This document shows, in pieces, positions 43,527 through 51,475 of a stretch of 64,000 nucleotides of DNA. Location: NCBI RefSeq assembly GCF_027257875.1, contig NZ_JAPVQY010000039.1:1-64000 (forward strand), written 5' to 3'. Position 1 is the first letter of the stretch; every line of letters starts with the position of its first letter. The notes below the pieces were generated by a model that was not told where the DNA came from, did not search any database, and saw only the letters and a program-made list of their open reading frames with translations. This DNA comes from Burkholderia sp. IMCC1007 (GTDB lineage Bacteria; Pseudomonadota; Gammaproteobacteria; Burkholderiales; Burkholderiaceae). The translations under genes were made by a program, and so were the position numbers.

Positions 43527-43853
43527 ATGCCCAGCGTCACGATTTTCATCGCGGAGGCGAACATGCCGTCGAACGCCGCGCTCGACGCGCTGACGTCCGC
43601 CTGCGCGACCCTCTGCACCGACGTGTTGCAGGCCGCACCCGGCACGGTCCACGTCATCCACGTTCCGGTCCGGCACGGCTGCGGACATCCCGTCAGCGCC
43701 GAAATCCGCTATCGCAGCCAACCGTTTCGCACCACTGAATTGATGGACCGCTTCATGGTCTCGCTGGATCGCGAGATGCTTCGCCACACCGGATGCGTCG
43801 CGCGCATCCGCTGCTTCGGCTACGACGCCGACCACCTTCACGCCCGACATTGA
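43527..43853 (+). CDS. Tautomerase-superfamily-like protein
   Basis: 108 aa. It begins MPSVTIFIAEANMPSNAALDA, giving an N-terminal Pro once Met is removed, the catalytic residue of 4-oxalocrotonate tautomerase/MIF-type enzymes, on a strand followed by a helix. The second half (VHVIHVPVRHGCGHPVSAEI) repeats the strand pattern. Length is between short 4-OT subunits and the 115-residue MIF/CHMI group. Isomerisation of an unsaturated keto acid is a fair guess. It overlaps neither neighbour but lies 11 bp and 3 bp from them. Confidence 0.62.
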   Translation: MPSVTIFIAEANMPSNAALDALTSACATLCTDVLQAAPGTVHVIHVPVRHGCGHPVSAEIRYRSQPFRTTELMDRFMVSLDREMLRHTGCVARIRCFGYDADHLHARH

Positions 43854-43856
43854 GCC

Positions 43857-44729
43857 ATGAGCGAACCCCTTCCCCGCCTTTCGTATCCGTGCCGCCGAAT
43901 CGGCGACTTTTCGGTCGTCGCGATCAGCGACGGCACGCTGACGGCCGGCCTCGACCTGCTGTCGAACATCGACGTGGACGACGCGACCGGGATCATGCAA
44001 CGCGCAGGCATCGCCGCGCCGTCGAGCGTCAATATCAACTGCTACGTGATCCGCGGGAACGGCCGAACCGTGCTCGTCGACACCGGTGCCGGCGGCATCC
44101 GGAACTGGGGCGGCCTGCTGATGCCGTCGCTGACGCAAGCCGGCATCGACGCGCACGACATCGACACGATCCTGCTGACGCACGCGCACCCCGACCACAT
44201 CGGCGGCCTGCTCGACCCGCACGGGCAACCGGCCTTCCCGCACGCGGAGGTCCTCATTCACGAACGGGAACTGGCATTCTGGCTGGACGACGCAGCGTTC
44301 GAGCACGCGAACGAACGCGCGCGCGGCAATTTCCGGATCGCGCGGCGCGCGTTCGATGCGTGTCGCCGCCGGCTGCGCAGCTTCGAAGCGGGCGCGGTGC
44401 TGCCCGGCATCGTCGCGGTGCCGCTACCGGGACATACGCCCGGTCACACGGGGTATCGGATCGAATCGCATGACGAGCGGCTGCTGATCTGGGGCGATCT
44501 CGTGCATTTCGCGCCGATTCAGGTCATGCGGCCGGACGTGTCGATCGCGTTCGATCACGATCCGGCGCTGGCCGTCGCAACGCGCGCGGCCATGCTCGCC
44601 GAAGCGGCTTCGGACAACCTGCTGATTGCGGGCATGCATCTCGCCGAAACGGGCTTCGCGCGGATCGCGCGAGCGCACGGCGAAACCGGTGGCGTGTATG
44701 CGCTCACCGGTGCGGCCTTCCGGGCATAG
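43857..44729 (+). CDS. Metallo-beta-lactamase-fold hydrolase
   Basis: 290 aa. Metal-binding motif THAHPDHIGGL (HxHxDH), then GHTPGHTGY, GDLVHF and a C-terminal His (GMHLAE). The arrangement is that of lactonase-like and methyl-parathion-hydrolase-like MBL enzymes. It is the last gene of the cassette. In company with a tautomerase-like protein it could open a lactone in a ring-cleavage pathway; this is inference. Confidence 0.85.
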   Translation: MSEPLPRLSYPCRRIGDFSVVAISDGTLTAGLDLLSNIDVDDATGIMQRAGIAAPSSVNINCYVIRGNGRTVLVDTGAGGIRNWGGLLMPSLTQAGIDAHDIDTILLTHAHPDHIGGLLDPHGQPAFPHAEVLIHERELAFWLDDAAFEHANERARGNFRIARRAFDACRRRLRSFEAGAVLPGIVAVPLPGHTPGHTGYRIESHDERLLIWGDLVHFAPIQVMRPDVSIAFDHDPALAVATRAAMLAEAASDNLLIAGMHLAETGFARIARAHGETGGVYALTGAAFRA

Positions 44730-44790
44730 CGGGTAGCGACGCGCATCGTCGCGCGTGCGCGCGACCGGCACGCATGCGCCGATATGACAC

Positions 44791-44811
44791 GGGCGCCGGT
44801 AACCGGCGCCC
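44791..44811. terminator. Perfect hairpin between convergent genes
   Basis: gggcgccggt-a-accggcgccc, a 10+10 perfect inverted repeat. It lies between the MBL gene and the convergent DUF1488 gene. There is no T-run; it may serve both directions. Confidence 0.55.
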
Positions 44812-44837
44812 GCTCAGTCGCTGCCCGGTCGTCCGGC

Positions 44838-45125
44838 TCAGCGCCCGTTCGCCTCGTAGAAGCGCACGTAGCCGCTACGCAGCGTCACGCATTGCGCGCG
44901 CGTTTCGGACAGCAGCCGCCGTGCGGCCGCCTCGATACGTTCGCGATGCTGATCGTACGCATCGACCATGTCCTCGAAGCGCGGCGATGCCGCACCGAAA
45001 TGGTCCTCCAGCGCCTCGGCCGTGATCTGACATTGAACACGCTCGCCATTGACCAACGCCATGAACCCGAGCATGAGGTCGCGCCCCGAATATTCGGGCT
45101 TCTCGTTCGTGAAATGGATCTGCAT
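44838..45125 (-). CDS. DUF1488-family protein
   Basis: 95 aa. The pattern MQIHFTNEKPEYSGRDLMLGF then VNGERVQCQITAEALEDHFGA matches the small DUF1488 family, common in Burkholderia. No function known. A purine-rich AGGCGG lies before the start. Confidence 0.72.
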   Translation of the reverse strand: MQIHFTNEKPEYSGRDLMLGFMALVNGERVQCQITAEALEDHFGAASPRFEDMVDAYDQHRERIEAAARRLLSETRAQCVTLRSGYVRFYEANGR

Positions 45126-45368
45126 GGAAGCCGCCTATCGCCGGTAGAAAGCAAATGACCGCGTGCGTCGTCCGCTACCGGCCGGACGAGAATGTACGCG
45201 GGCTCGCCGACAGAGACACCGTTCGCGGGGGTATGGCGCGAACAATGCGTGCCGGTTGCATTCCACTTTAGACGGTTTCACGCAGGAGGCAACATTTCCG
45301 ATGCGCGTGGTTCCGACGCGCATTTCGTCTGACCTGCGCGGCATCGGGCACCATGACGCATGGCGGCG

Positions 45369-45560
45369 TCAGTGAGGGTCGGTCGGCCAGATATTCAGCG
45401 AGATCGCTGCGGTCGTGGCGCCTACCGCGATGGCGGCAGCGCCGTATTGCACCGCGCTGGTCAGATCGAACAGCAGACCGTGGATCGCCACGGCGATGCC
45501 GCCCAGCATGATGAAGGTGGCGATGGCCGCCAGTACGACTCTCAGTTCCGTTCGAACCAT
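45369..45560 (-). CDS. Small two-helix membrane protein
   Basis: 63 aa from ATG 45560, preceded by GGGAGA. Two hydrophobic helices (VVLAAIATFIMLGGIAVAIHG and VQYGAAAIAVGATTAAISL) leave short polar ends. I do not recognise a family. A longer start at 45584 is possible. Confidence 0.6.
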   Translation of the reverse strand: MVRTELRVVLAAIATFIMLGGIAVAIHGLLFDLTSAVQYGAAAIAVGATTAAISLNIWPTDPH

Positions 45561-45816
45561 GATGCGTCTCCCGAACGGATGCATGTCACGTCGCATGCGT
45601 GTTGCGATGCGGAACACGGCGCGTGCGTGCTCCCCTTCAATCATTGCAGGCACGTGCTCAAAATCAAGGGGTTTTTGTCCCCGGTCGCGTAACGCGCGCG
45701 GCGCTTGTATGATGGTGCGATATCGAGGCGGCGGCCGGGTTTGTTGCAGTGCGCAAGCGCAAGTCGGGATCGAGTGCCGGGCGTCGAGCCGGGTGAATGC
45801 TGAAGCGTGCACCGTG

Positions 45817-46060
45817 GTCGACAGTGACGCATGGGGTCCCAGTCCGCGTTGAAGCACCCGTCGAGGCCGACGTGAAGCAGGCGCCCAAGCAGGCGCTGAA
45901 GTGCTAGCCCGAGCCGACCGAAAAGGATGGGCCCGGGCAAAGCGCCGAAGGGCTCACGCCAGGCCGACCGCAAAGCATGGGACCGGAGCAAGCGCTGAAG
46001 CGCCAACTCGGGCCGACCGCGAAGCATGGGACCCAGGCAAGCGCTGAAGCGCCAACTCGG
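45817..46060 (+). repeat. Tandem repeats of about 49 bp in the leader of a sigma-54 activator
   Basis: Five units begin with gccgac or gtcgac at 45817, 45866, 45913, 45963 and 46012, giving spacings of 49, 47, 50 and 49 bp; a sixth gccgac at 46061 opens the ribosome-binding site region. The last two units are nearly identical; the first ones are degenerate. Each carries a central gctgaagcgc-like block. The array ends 18 bp before ATG 46079. Confidence 0.85.
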
Positions 46061-46078
46061 GCCGACAGGAGACAAGAC

Positions 46079-47968
46079 ATGCCTCAATCTTTCGTGCTGC
46101 CCGCCACCGCGGGCCGCACCGATCTGCTCGCGCAGGCGCATGCGCGTTCGACCGCGGTCGGCCTGCGCGCGAACGAGCGCCCGGATTTCTCGCCGCTGTC
46201 GCGGCTCGCACTGCGCGAGCTGCTCGACACGAACCACGCACTGTTCGCACACGCGCGCCCGGTGATGGAGGACCTCCACGCACAGATCGCCGACACGCAA
46301 AGCCTCGTGGTGCTCACCGATGCCGACGGCGTGATCCTGCACAGCATCGGCGACGCCGACTTCATCGAGAAAGCGAACCGCGTCGCGCTATGCAACGGCG
46401 TGTCGTGGGCCGAAGGCACCCGCGGCACCAATGCGATCGGCACCGCGCTCGCGTCCGGCCAGGCCGTCGCGGTACACGGCGCCGAACACTTCCTACGCGC
46501 CAACCACATCCTCACCTGCTCGTGCGCGCCGATCATCGACCCGTTCGGCCGCACGCTCGGCGCGCTCGACGTGAGCGGCGACCCGCGCGGCTTCAGCTCG
46601 CATACGCTCGCGCTGGTGCGGATGTCCGCGCAGCTGATCGAGAACCATCTGTTCGCGAACCAGTGCGCGCAGGCGCTGCGGCTGCGTTTTCACGCCCACG
46701 AGGATTGCGTCGACTCGCTGTTCGCCGGGCTCGTCGCGTTCGGCCCCGACGGCGCGCTGATCGCCGCGAACCGCAGCGCGCAATTCCAGCTCGGCGCGAC
46801 GTTCGATACATTGCAGCATCAACGCTGCGATGCGCTGTTCGGCATGCAGTTCGGCCAGCTCGCCCAGCAGGCGGCGCGCGCGCCCGGCGCATCGTTCCGC
46901 CTGATGCTGCCGACCGGCGTGCGCGTGCTCGCGCGCTGCGAATTCGCGGAGGCGCACAAGACGACCGTCGCCGTCACGCCGCCCGCGCCTGCCGCGCGCG
47001 TGCGCGCGCCGGATCCCGACGCGATCACGTTCGCGACGCTCGACACCGGCGATGCGCGGATGGCCGCCGTGCTCGAACGCGTCGCGAAGATCCGCGGGCG
47101 CGACCTGCCGCTGCTGATCCTCGGCCAGACGGGCACCGGCAAGGAATGGCTCGCCCGCGCGCTGCACCACGCGTCGCCGCGCTCGGACGGCCCGTTCGTC
47201 GCGGTGAACTGCGCGGCGCTGCCGGATTCGCTGATCGAAGCCGAACTGTTCGGCTATGAGGACGGCGCCTTCACCGGCGCGCGCAAGCGCGGCAGCCCCG
47301 GCAAGATCGCGCAGGCCGACGGCGGCACGCTGTTTCTCGACGAAATCGGCGACATGCCGCTCGCGCAGCAGGTCCGGCTGATGCGCGTGCTGCAGGAACG
47401 CGCGGTGATGCCGCTCGGCGGCGCGCGCGCGGTGCCGGTCGACGTGCGCGTGGTGTGCGCGACACACCGCGACCTGCGCGCGATGATCGCGGAAGGCACG
47501 TTCCGCGAAGACCTGTTCTACCGGATCAACGGGCTCGCGGTCACGCTGCCGGCGCTGGCCGACCGCACCGACCTGCCGGCGCTGGTCGAACGCATCCTCG
47601 CGCGGCTCGCGCGCAGCGAGCCGATGCCGTGCCGTCTCGCGCCCGACGTGCTCGACGCATTCCTGCGCCACCGCTGGCCCGGCAACCTGCGGCAAATGAC
47701 CAACGTGCTGCGCACCGCGGGCATGCTCGCCGAAGAGGAAACGGAGATCGCGCTCGCGCATCTGCCCGACGATTTCTGGCTCGACTGCGACGATGTCCCG
47801 GCGGCGCCCGCCGCACCGGCCCACGCGAGCGAAACGGCGACACTGCAGAGCCACCAGGCCGCGGTGATCGATGCGGTGGTCGCACGGCACGGCGGCAACG
47901 TGTCGGCGGCCGCGCGGGAACTCGGGCTCGCCCGCAATACCGTGTACCGCTACCTGCGCCGCCATTGA
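46079..47968 (+). CDS. Sigma-54-dependent activator, AcoR-like
   Basis: 629 aa from ATG 46079 with GGAG at 46068-46071. Domains in order: GAF-type sensor (about 75-195), a weak PAS-like part (about 215-300), and an AAA+ domain with Walker A GQTGTGKEW (about 348) and the sigma-54 contact motif GAFTGA (about 397). A Fis-type HTH (NVSAAARELGLARNTVYRYL) ends the protein. It is of the AcoR group that controls acetoin, alcohol or aldehyde oxidation operons. Its target is not obvious here; the next gene is a ferredoxin. The tandem-repeat leader is odd. Confidence 0.88.
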   Translation: MPQSFVLPATAGRTDLLAQAHARSTAVGLRANERPDFSPLSRLALRELLDTNHALFAHARPVMEDLHAQIADTQSLVVLTDADGVILHSIGDADFIEKANRVALCNGVSWAEGTRGTNAIGTALASGQAVAVHGAEHFLRANHILTCSCAPIIDPFGRTLGALDVSGDPRGFSSHTLALVRMSAQLIENHLFANQCAQALRLRFHAHEDCVDSLFAGLVAFGPDGALIAANRSAQFQLGATFDTLQHQRCDALFGMQFGQLAQQAARAPGASFRLMLPTGVRVLARCEFAEAHKTTVAVTPPAPAARVRAPDPDAITFATLDTGDARMAAVLERVAKIRGRDLPLLILGQTGTGKEWLARALHHASPRSDGPFVAVNCAALPDSLIEAELFGYEDGAFTGARKRGSPGKIAQADGGTLFLDEIGDMPLAQQVRLMRVLQERAVMPLGGARAVPVDVRVVCATHRDLRAMIAEGTFREDLFYRINGLAVTLPALADRTDLPALVERILARLARSEPMPCRLAPDVLDAFLRHRWPGNLRQMTNVLRTAGMLAEEETEIALAHLPDDFWLDCDDVPAAPAAPAHASETATLQSHQAAVIDAVVARHGGNVSAAARELGLARNTVYRYLRRH

Positions 47969-48055
47969 CGTCGCCGGCCGGCTGCCCGACGGGCGCCGGC
48001 CGCGTCCGGCATCAGGTATGCTTCGCGCTTGCCTTGCCGCCGCCCGCTTCGCGCC

Positions 48056-48358
48056 ATGACTGATCCCGATCACCCGCCTCTCGTGCGCATCGAGCCGCTC
48101 GGCGCGACGTTCGACGCACCCGATTCGCTGACCCTGCTCGAAGCCGCCGCGTTCGCGCACGTCAGGCTGCCGCGTTCGTGCCGCAACGGCACGTGCCGCA
48201 GCTGCCTGTGCAGGATCGTCAGCGGCAGCGTACGCTACACGATCGAATGGCCGGGGCTGAGCCGCGAGGAGAAGGCCGACGGCTATACGCTGCCGTGCGT
48301 GGCCGTCGCGACGTCGGATGTCGTGCTTGACGTGCCCGACGCGGAGATGATCGACTAG
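48056..48358 (+). CDS. 2Fe-2S ferredoxin
   Basis: 100 aa from ATG 48056. Plant-type cluster motif RSCRNGTCRSCLC (C-x4-C-x2-C), with the fourth Cys in YTLPCVAV. It should carry electrons to an oxygenase or similar partner. It lies 88 bp after the sigma-54 activator, same strand; no partner oxygenase is present in this window. Confidence 0.85.
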   Translation: MTDPDHPPLVRIEPLGATFDAPDSLTLLEAAAFAHVRLPRSCRNGTCRSCLCRIVSGSVRYTIEWPGLSREEKADGYTLPCVAVATSDVVLDVPDAEMID

Positions 48359-48432
48359 ATGATCGCCTGAACGCGACGCGCAGTGGCGCGCCGTCCCGCA
48401 ACCGTGACGGGCAAGCCCGTCGGGAGAATGTG

Positions 48433-48927
48433 ATGACCCAGTCAACCGATCGCATCGAGAAAGAAGCCGTGCTCGCCGCCCCGCCGGCACGCGTGTGGGA
48501 AGCCATCAGCAATGCCGCGGAATTCGGCACGTGGTTCGGCGTCACCTTCGACGGGCCGTTCGAGGAAGGCCAGCCGCTGTTCGGCCGCATCACGCCGACG
48601 CGCGTCGACGACGACGTCGCCAAGGCCCAGGAGCCCTATGCGGGCGCTGTATTCGAAATCGTCGTCGAGCGCGTCGAGCCGAAGCAACTGTTCTCGTTCC
48701 GCTGGCATCCGTTCGCGATCGATCCGAACTTCGATTACTCGACCGAGCCGATGACGCTCGTCACGTTCTCGCTCGCCGAGCAGAACGGCGGCACGCGGCT
48801 CACGGTCACTGAAACGGGGTTCGACGAACTGTTCGAAGCGCGCCGTGCAAAGGCACGCGAAATGAACGATCACGGCTGGGCCGCGCAGATGATGCTGATC
48901 ACCAAATATCTCGCGACGCACGCGTAA
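48433..48927 (+). CDS. SRPBCC-family protein (AHSA1-like)
   Basis: 164 aa, start ATG 48433 after cgggaga. The START-like fold is seen in IEKEAVLAAPPARVWEAISN at the N-terminus and TVTETGFDELFEARRAKA at the C-terminal helix. Such proteins bind hydrophobic ligands or regulate Hsp90-type chaperones; in bacteria the role is usually unknown. Confidence 0.82.
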   Translation: MTQSTDRIEKEAVLAAPPARVWEAISNAAEFGTWFGVTFDGPFEEGQPLFGRITPTRVDDDVAKAQEPYAGAVFEIVVERVEPKQLFSFRWHPFAIDPNFDYSTEPMTLVTFSLAEQNGGTRLTVTETGFDELFEARRAKAREMNDHGWAAQMMLITKYLATHA

Positions 48928-49130
48928 CCGGCCGTTGGCCGGCATCGCCTGTTCACGCTTGTGGGCGGCGGGGATCGCCTGGATGACGCGGCCCGTCGCG
49001 ATCGATGCGCCGTCGATCGCCGCCTGATGCGTGCGCGACGCGCGTCGATGCAGCGCATCGCGGTGAGCCGCGCCGTGGCATCATGCGCGGTGTCATCCTC
49101 GATCGCATAAACCGTCTCCCGGAGCACCGC

Positions 49131-49760
49131 ATGACCATTCAGACCTGGATGCTGTTTGCCGCAGCCTATCTCGCGACGACGCTGTCGCCGGGCCCCAACG
49201 TGCTGCTCGTGATCCGCAACACGGTGCGCTACGGCACGCGCGGCACCGCCGCGACGATCGCCGGCAACCTCGTCGCGCAGGGGGTGGTGGTCATGCTGGT
49301 CGCGCTCGGCGTCGGCGCGGTGCTCGCCGCCGTGCCGCCGCTGTTCGTCGCGATGAAGATCGTCGGCGCGGCGTATCTGATCGTGATCGGCATCCGGCAA
49401 CTGCGCGGCAGCCGCAGCCAGCGTTCGCCGGACGGCACCGCGGCGAGCGTCGAGCCCGACCGCAGGAAGCTGTTCCGTGAAGCGCTGTTCGTGTCGGGCA
49501 GCAATCCGAAGACGATGATCTTCCTGTCGGCGTTCATGCCGCAGTTCATCTCATACGATCGTCCGCTCGCGATGCAGTTCATCGTGATGTACGCGACGAT
49601 CGCCTGCACCGTCGTCATCGTGCACAGCGTCTATTCGTTCGGCGTGCGCCGCCTCCATCGCGGCTTCGGCGTCGGCCCGTGGGTGCGCGCGGCCAAGCGC
49701 GCGAGCGGGCTGCTGTTCGTCGGACTCGGGATCAAGCTGCTGACTGCGCGGCAGGCGTAA
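49131..49760 (+). CDS. LysE/RhtB-family exporter
   Basis: 209 aa from ATG 49131, with six hydrophobic segments and the family start LFAAAYLATTLSPGPNVLLVIRNT. The conserved FREALFVSGSNPKTMIFLSAF follows helix 3. It should export an amino acid or homoserine lactone-type compound. Single-gene unit converging on the LRR-kinase gene. Confidence 0.88.
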   Translation: MTIQTWMLFAAAYLATTLSPGPNVLLVIRNTVRYGTRGTAATIAGNLVAQGVVVMLVALGVGAVLAAVPPLFVAMKIVGAAYLIVIGIRQLRGSRSQRSPDGTAASVEPDRRKLFREALFVSGSNPKTMIFLSAFMPQFISYDRPLAMQFIVMYATIACTVVIVHSVYSFGVRRLHRGFGVGPWVRAAKRASGLLFVGLGIKLLTARQA

Positions 49761-49782
49761 GCGCCGCCACGCATGCGATTCG

Positions 49783-51108
49783 TCAGCGCTTCGATACAGC
49801 CAGTGAAGCGGCAATCGCGTCGAACGACGGACGCGCATCGACGTCCTCGTTCAGACACGCGGCCGCAAGCGCTTCAAGTTCGCGCGACCCTTCCCACGCG
49901 CGCGGCTCGCATCGCTCGAGCAGCTCGCCGAGCAGATAGCCGAACGCCCTGACTTCCAGCCGTTCGAGCCGCGCTGCGTGCGCGCGATCGCTTGCGTCGT
50001 AGACCGACGCCGCGCCGCAATCGCCGAGCAGCGCGCCGCCTTCGCCGTCGTGCAGGATGTTGTGCGCATACAGATCGCCGTGCATGATGCCGCGCGCATG
50101 CAGATGCGCGGCGACCGACGCGATGCCGTGCGCGATCCGCGCCGCGGCCGCCGGTGCGAACCGCACGTCGTCCGCATACACGTCGCGCGTGCAGGTCGCG
50201 AAGCTCGGCGGCCCGGCGAGGTTCGTCAGTATCGGGTCGACCAGTTCCATCACGAGGCCGTGCGTGCCGTCCGGATGACCGCGCACCTTGCCGATCACCG
50301 GGATCATGTTCGGGTGGCGTCCCGCGTGCAGGCAGGCGGCCATTTCGCAATCGGGCAGGCCGTCGCTCGTCACCGCGCCCTTGAACAGCTTGACCGCGAC
50401 CGCGCGCGGCGCGTGACCGTCCGCGTGCCATTGCGCGCGATAGATGACGCCCGATGCGCCTTCGCCGAGCTTCCGGTCGCACGTGAGCGACGTCCACTCG
50501 ATGTCCGCGACGCCCGGCTCGGCCGATGCGATCGCCTCCGGCGCAGCGCCGAGCGGATTGCCCGCGGCCGCGAGCCACGCGAGACGCGGCAAGCGCAGCA
50601 GCCAGTCCGGCAGCGCGTCGAGCCGGTTCGCCGACAGACGCACCAGTTCGAGCGCGCGGCATGCGGCCATTTCAGCGGGCAGCGCGCGCAGCCGGTTGCC
50701 GGCGAGCATCAGCTTCTGCAAGCGCGAGCAATCGCCGATTTCGGCGGGGAGTTCGTCGATTTGGTTGTCGGTCAGGATCAGCCAGCGCAGCGCGCGCGGC
50801 AGCGAATGGCGCGGCACCGTGCGAATCCGGTTCGCCTTGAAGCCGATCATGTCGAGTTGCGCGCATGTGCCGAGCACTTCCGGGAATGCCGTGAAGCGGT
50901 TGGACGACGCGAACAGGATGCGCAGGCGATGCAGCCGCGACAGGTCGTCCGGCAGCGCGGACAGCGCATTGCCGGACAGGTCGAGCACTTCGAGCGTGTC
51001 CGCGAGATCGAAGATCTCGCGCGGGAATTCGGTGAGCCCGCACGCGAGCTTCAGGTGCCGGGCGCCCGACAGTTGGCCGGTCTGCAGGTGTTCGAGGGTG
51101 GTCGTCAC
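49783..51108 (-). CDS. Leucine-rich-repeat protein with eukaryote-like protein kinase domain
   Basis: 441 aa. Residues about 15-190 are seven or eight LRRs (for example LEVLDLSGNALSALPDDLSR). The kinase domain starts at about 205: Gly loop GEGASGV (215-221), ATP Lys240 in AVAVKLFKG, probable Glu255, catalytic loop HGDLYAHN (Asp345, Asn350), and DCG (363-365) in place of DFG. The key catalytic residues are thus present. No membrane segment is seen, so it is probably cytoplasmic unless secreted. Its substrate is unknown; the gene stands alone between a LysE gene and tRNA-Leu. Confidence 0.85.
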   Translation of the reverse strand: MTTTLEHLQTGQLSGARHLKLACGLTEFPREIFDLADTLEVLDLSGNALSALPDDLSRLHRLRILFASSNRFTAFPEVLGTCAQLDMIGFKANRIRTVPRHSLPRALRWLILTDNQIDELPAEIGDCSRLQKLMLAGNRLRALPAEMAACRALELVRLSANRLDALPDWLLRLPRLAWLAAAGNPLGAAPEAIASAEPGVADIEWTSLTCDRKLGEGASGVIYRAQWHADGHAPRAVAVKLFKGAVTSDGLPDCEMAACLHAGRHPNMIPVIGKVRGHPDGTHGLVMELVDPILTNLAGPPSFATCTRDVYADDVRFAPAAAARIAHGIASVAAHLHARGIMHGDLYAHNILHDGEGGALLGDCGAASVYDASDRAHAARLERLEVRAFGYLLGELLERCEPRAWEGSRELEALAAACLNEDVDARPSFDAIAASLAVSKR

Positions 51109-51206
51109 GGGGCGGGAAAACGGGTTGCGATTGCGATGATCGGCGGGTGGATCTGACGAATTTTACGGGATCGCTCGCGGCCTCATGACAATCGTGTCAT
51201 GCCCCC

Positions 51207-51235
51207 TTCACAAACGCGAAATGTGACGCTACAAT
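51207..51235 (+). promoter_or_regulatory. Promoter of tRNA-Leu
   Basis: ttcaca (51207-51212), 17-bp spacer, tacaat (51230-51235): close to the sigma-70 consensus and 23 bp before the mature tRNA start. Confidence 0.75.
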
Positions 51236-51258
51236 TGCGCCCCTTGCAGTACTGAAGT

Positions 51259-51343
51259 GCCGACGTGGTGAAATTGGTAGACACGCTATCTTGAGGGGGT
51301 AGTGGCGAAAGCTGTGCGAGTTCGAGTCTCGCCGTCGGCACCA
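51259..51343 (+). tRNA. tRNA-Leu (GAG)
   Basis: 85 nt including encoded CCA. The acceptor gccgacg pairs with cgtcggc. The anticodon stem ctatc/ggtag holds loop ttgaggg with anticodon GAG at 51293-51295, and the long variable arm and T-arm (gttcgagtc) fit class II tRNA-Leu. It reads CUC/CUU codons. Confidence 0.95.
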
Positions 51344-51375
51344 GAACACGGTTATCCGTGTGACCGGAATGCTCA

Positions 51376-51414
51376 AGAAAAACCGCGACAGCGTCAGGCT
51401 TCGCGGTTTTTTTG
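51376..51414 (+). terminator. Rho-independent terminator of tRNA-Leu
   Basis: Stem aaaaccgcga / tcgcggtttt (51379-51388 and 51401-51410) with a 12-base loop and a following T-run, 36 bp past the tRNA. Confidence 0.88.
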
Positions 51415-51475
51415 TTTCTGCAGGGATCCGCTGAAGGCGACATCCGTGCCGCCGCACGGGAACCTCGCCGCCGCA

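Noticed and set aside
44791..44811. Possible attachment or recombination site because of the perfect inverted repeat
   Set aside because: No direct repeats or integrase nearby; position between convergent genes is better explained as a terminator-type hairpin.
45301..45375. A 24-residue frame after an AGGAGG at 45284-45289
   Set aside because: The spacing of 11 bp is long, the peptide has no feature, and its end overlaps the convergent membrane-protein gene; too weak to call.
46493..48490. A 665-residue leftward frame opposite the sigma-54 activator
   Set aside because: Arg/Ala/Gly-rich with no motifs, antisense to a clear AAA+ gene.
51259..51343. tRNA-Leu as an integration site of a genomic island
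   Set aside because: No repeat of the tRNA 3' end and no integrase were found downstream; the flanking genes look native.
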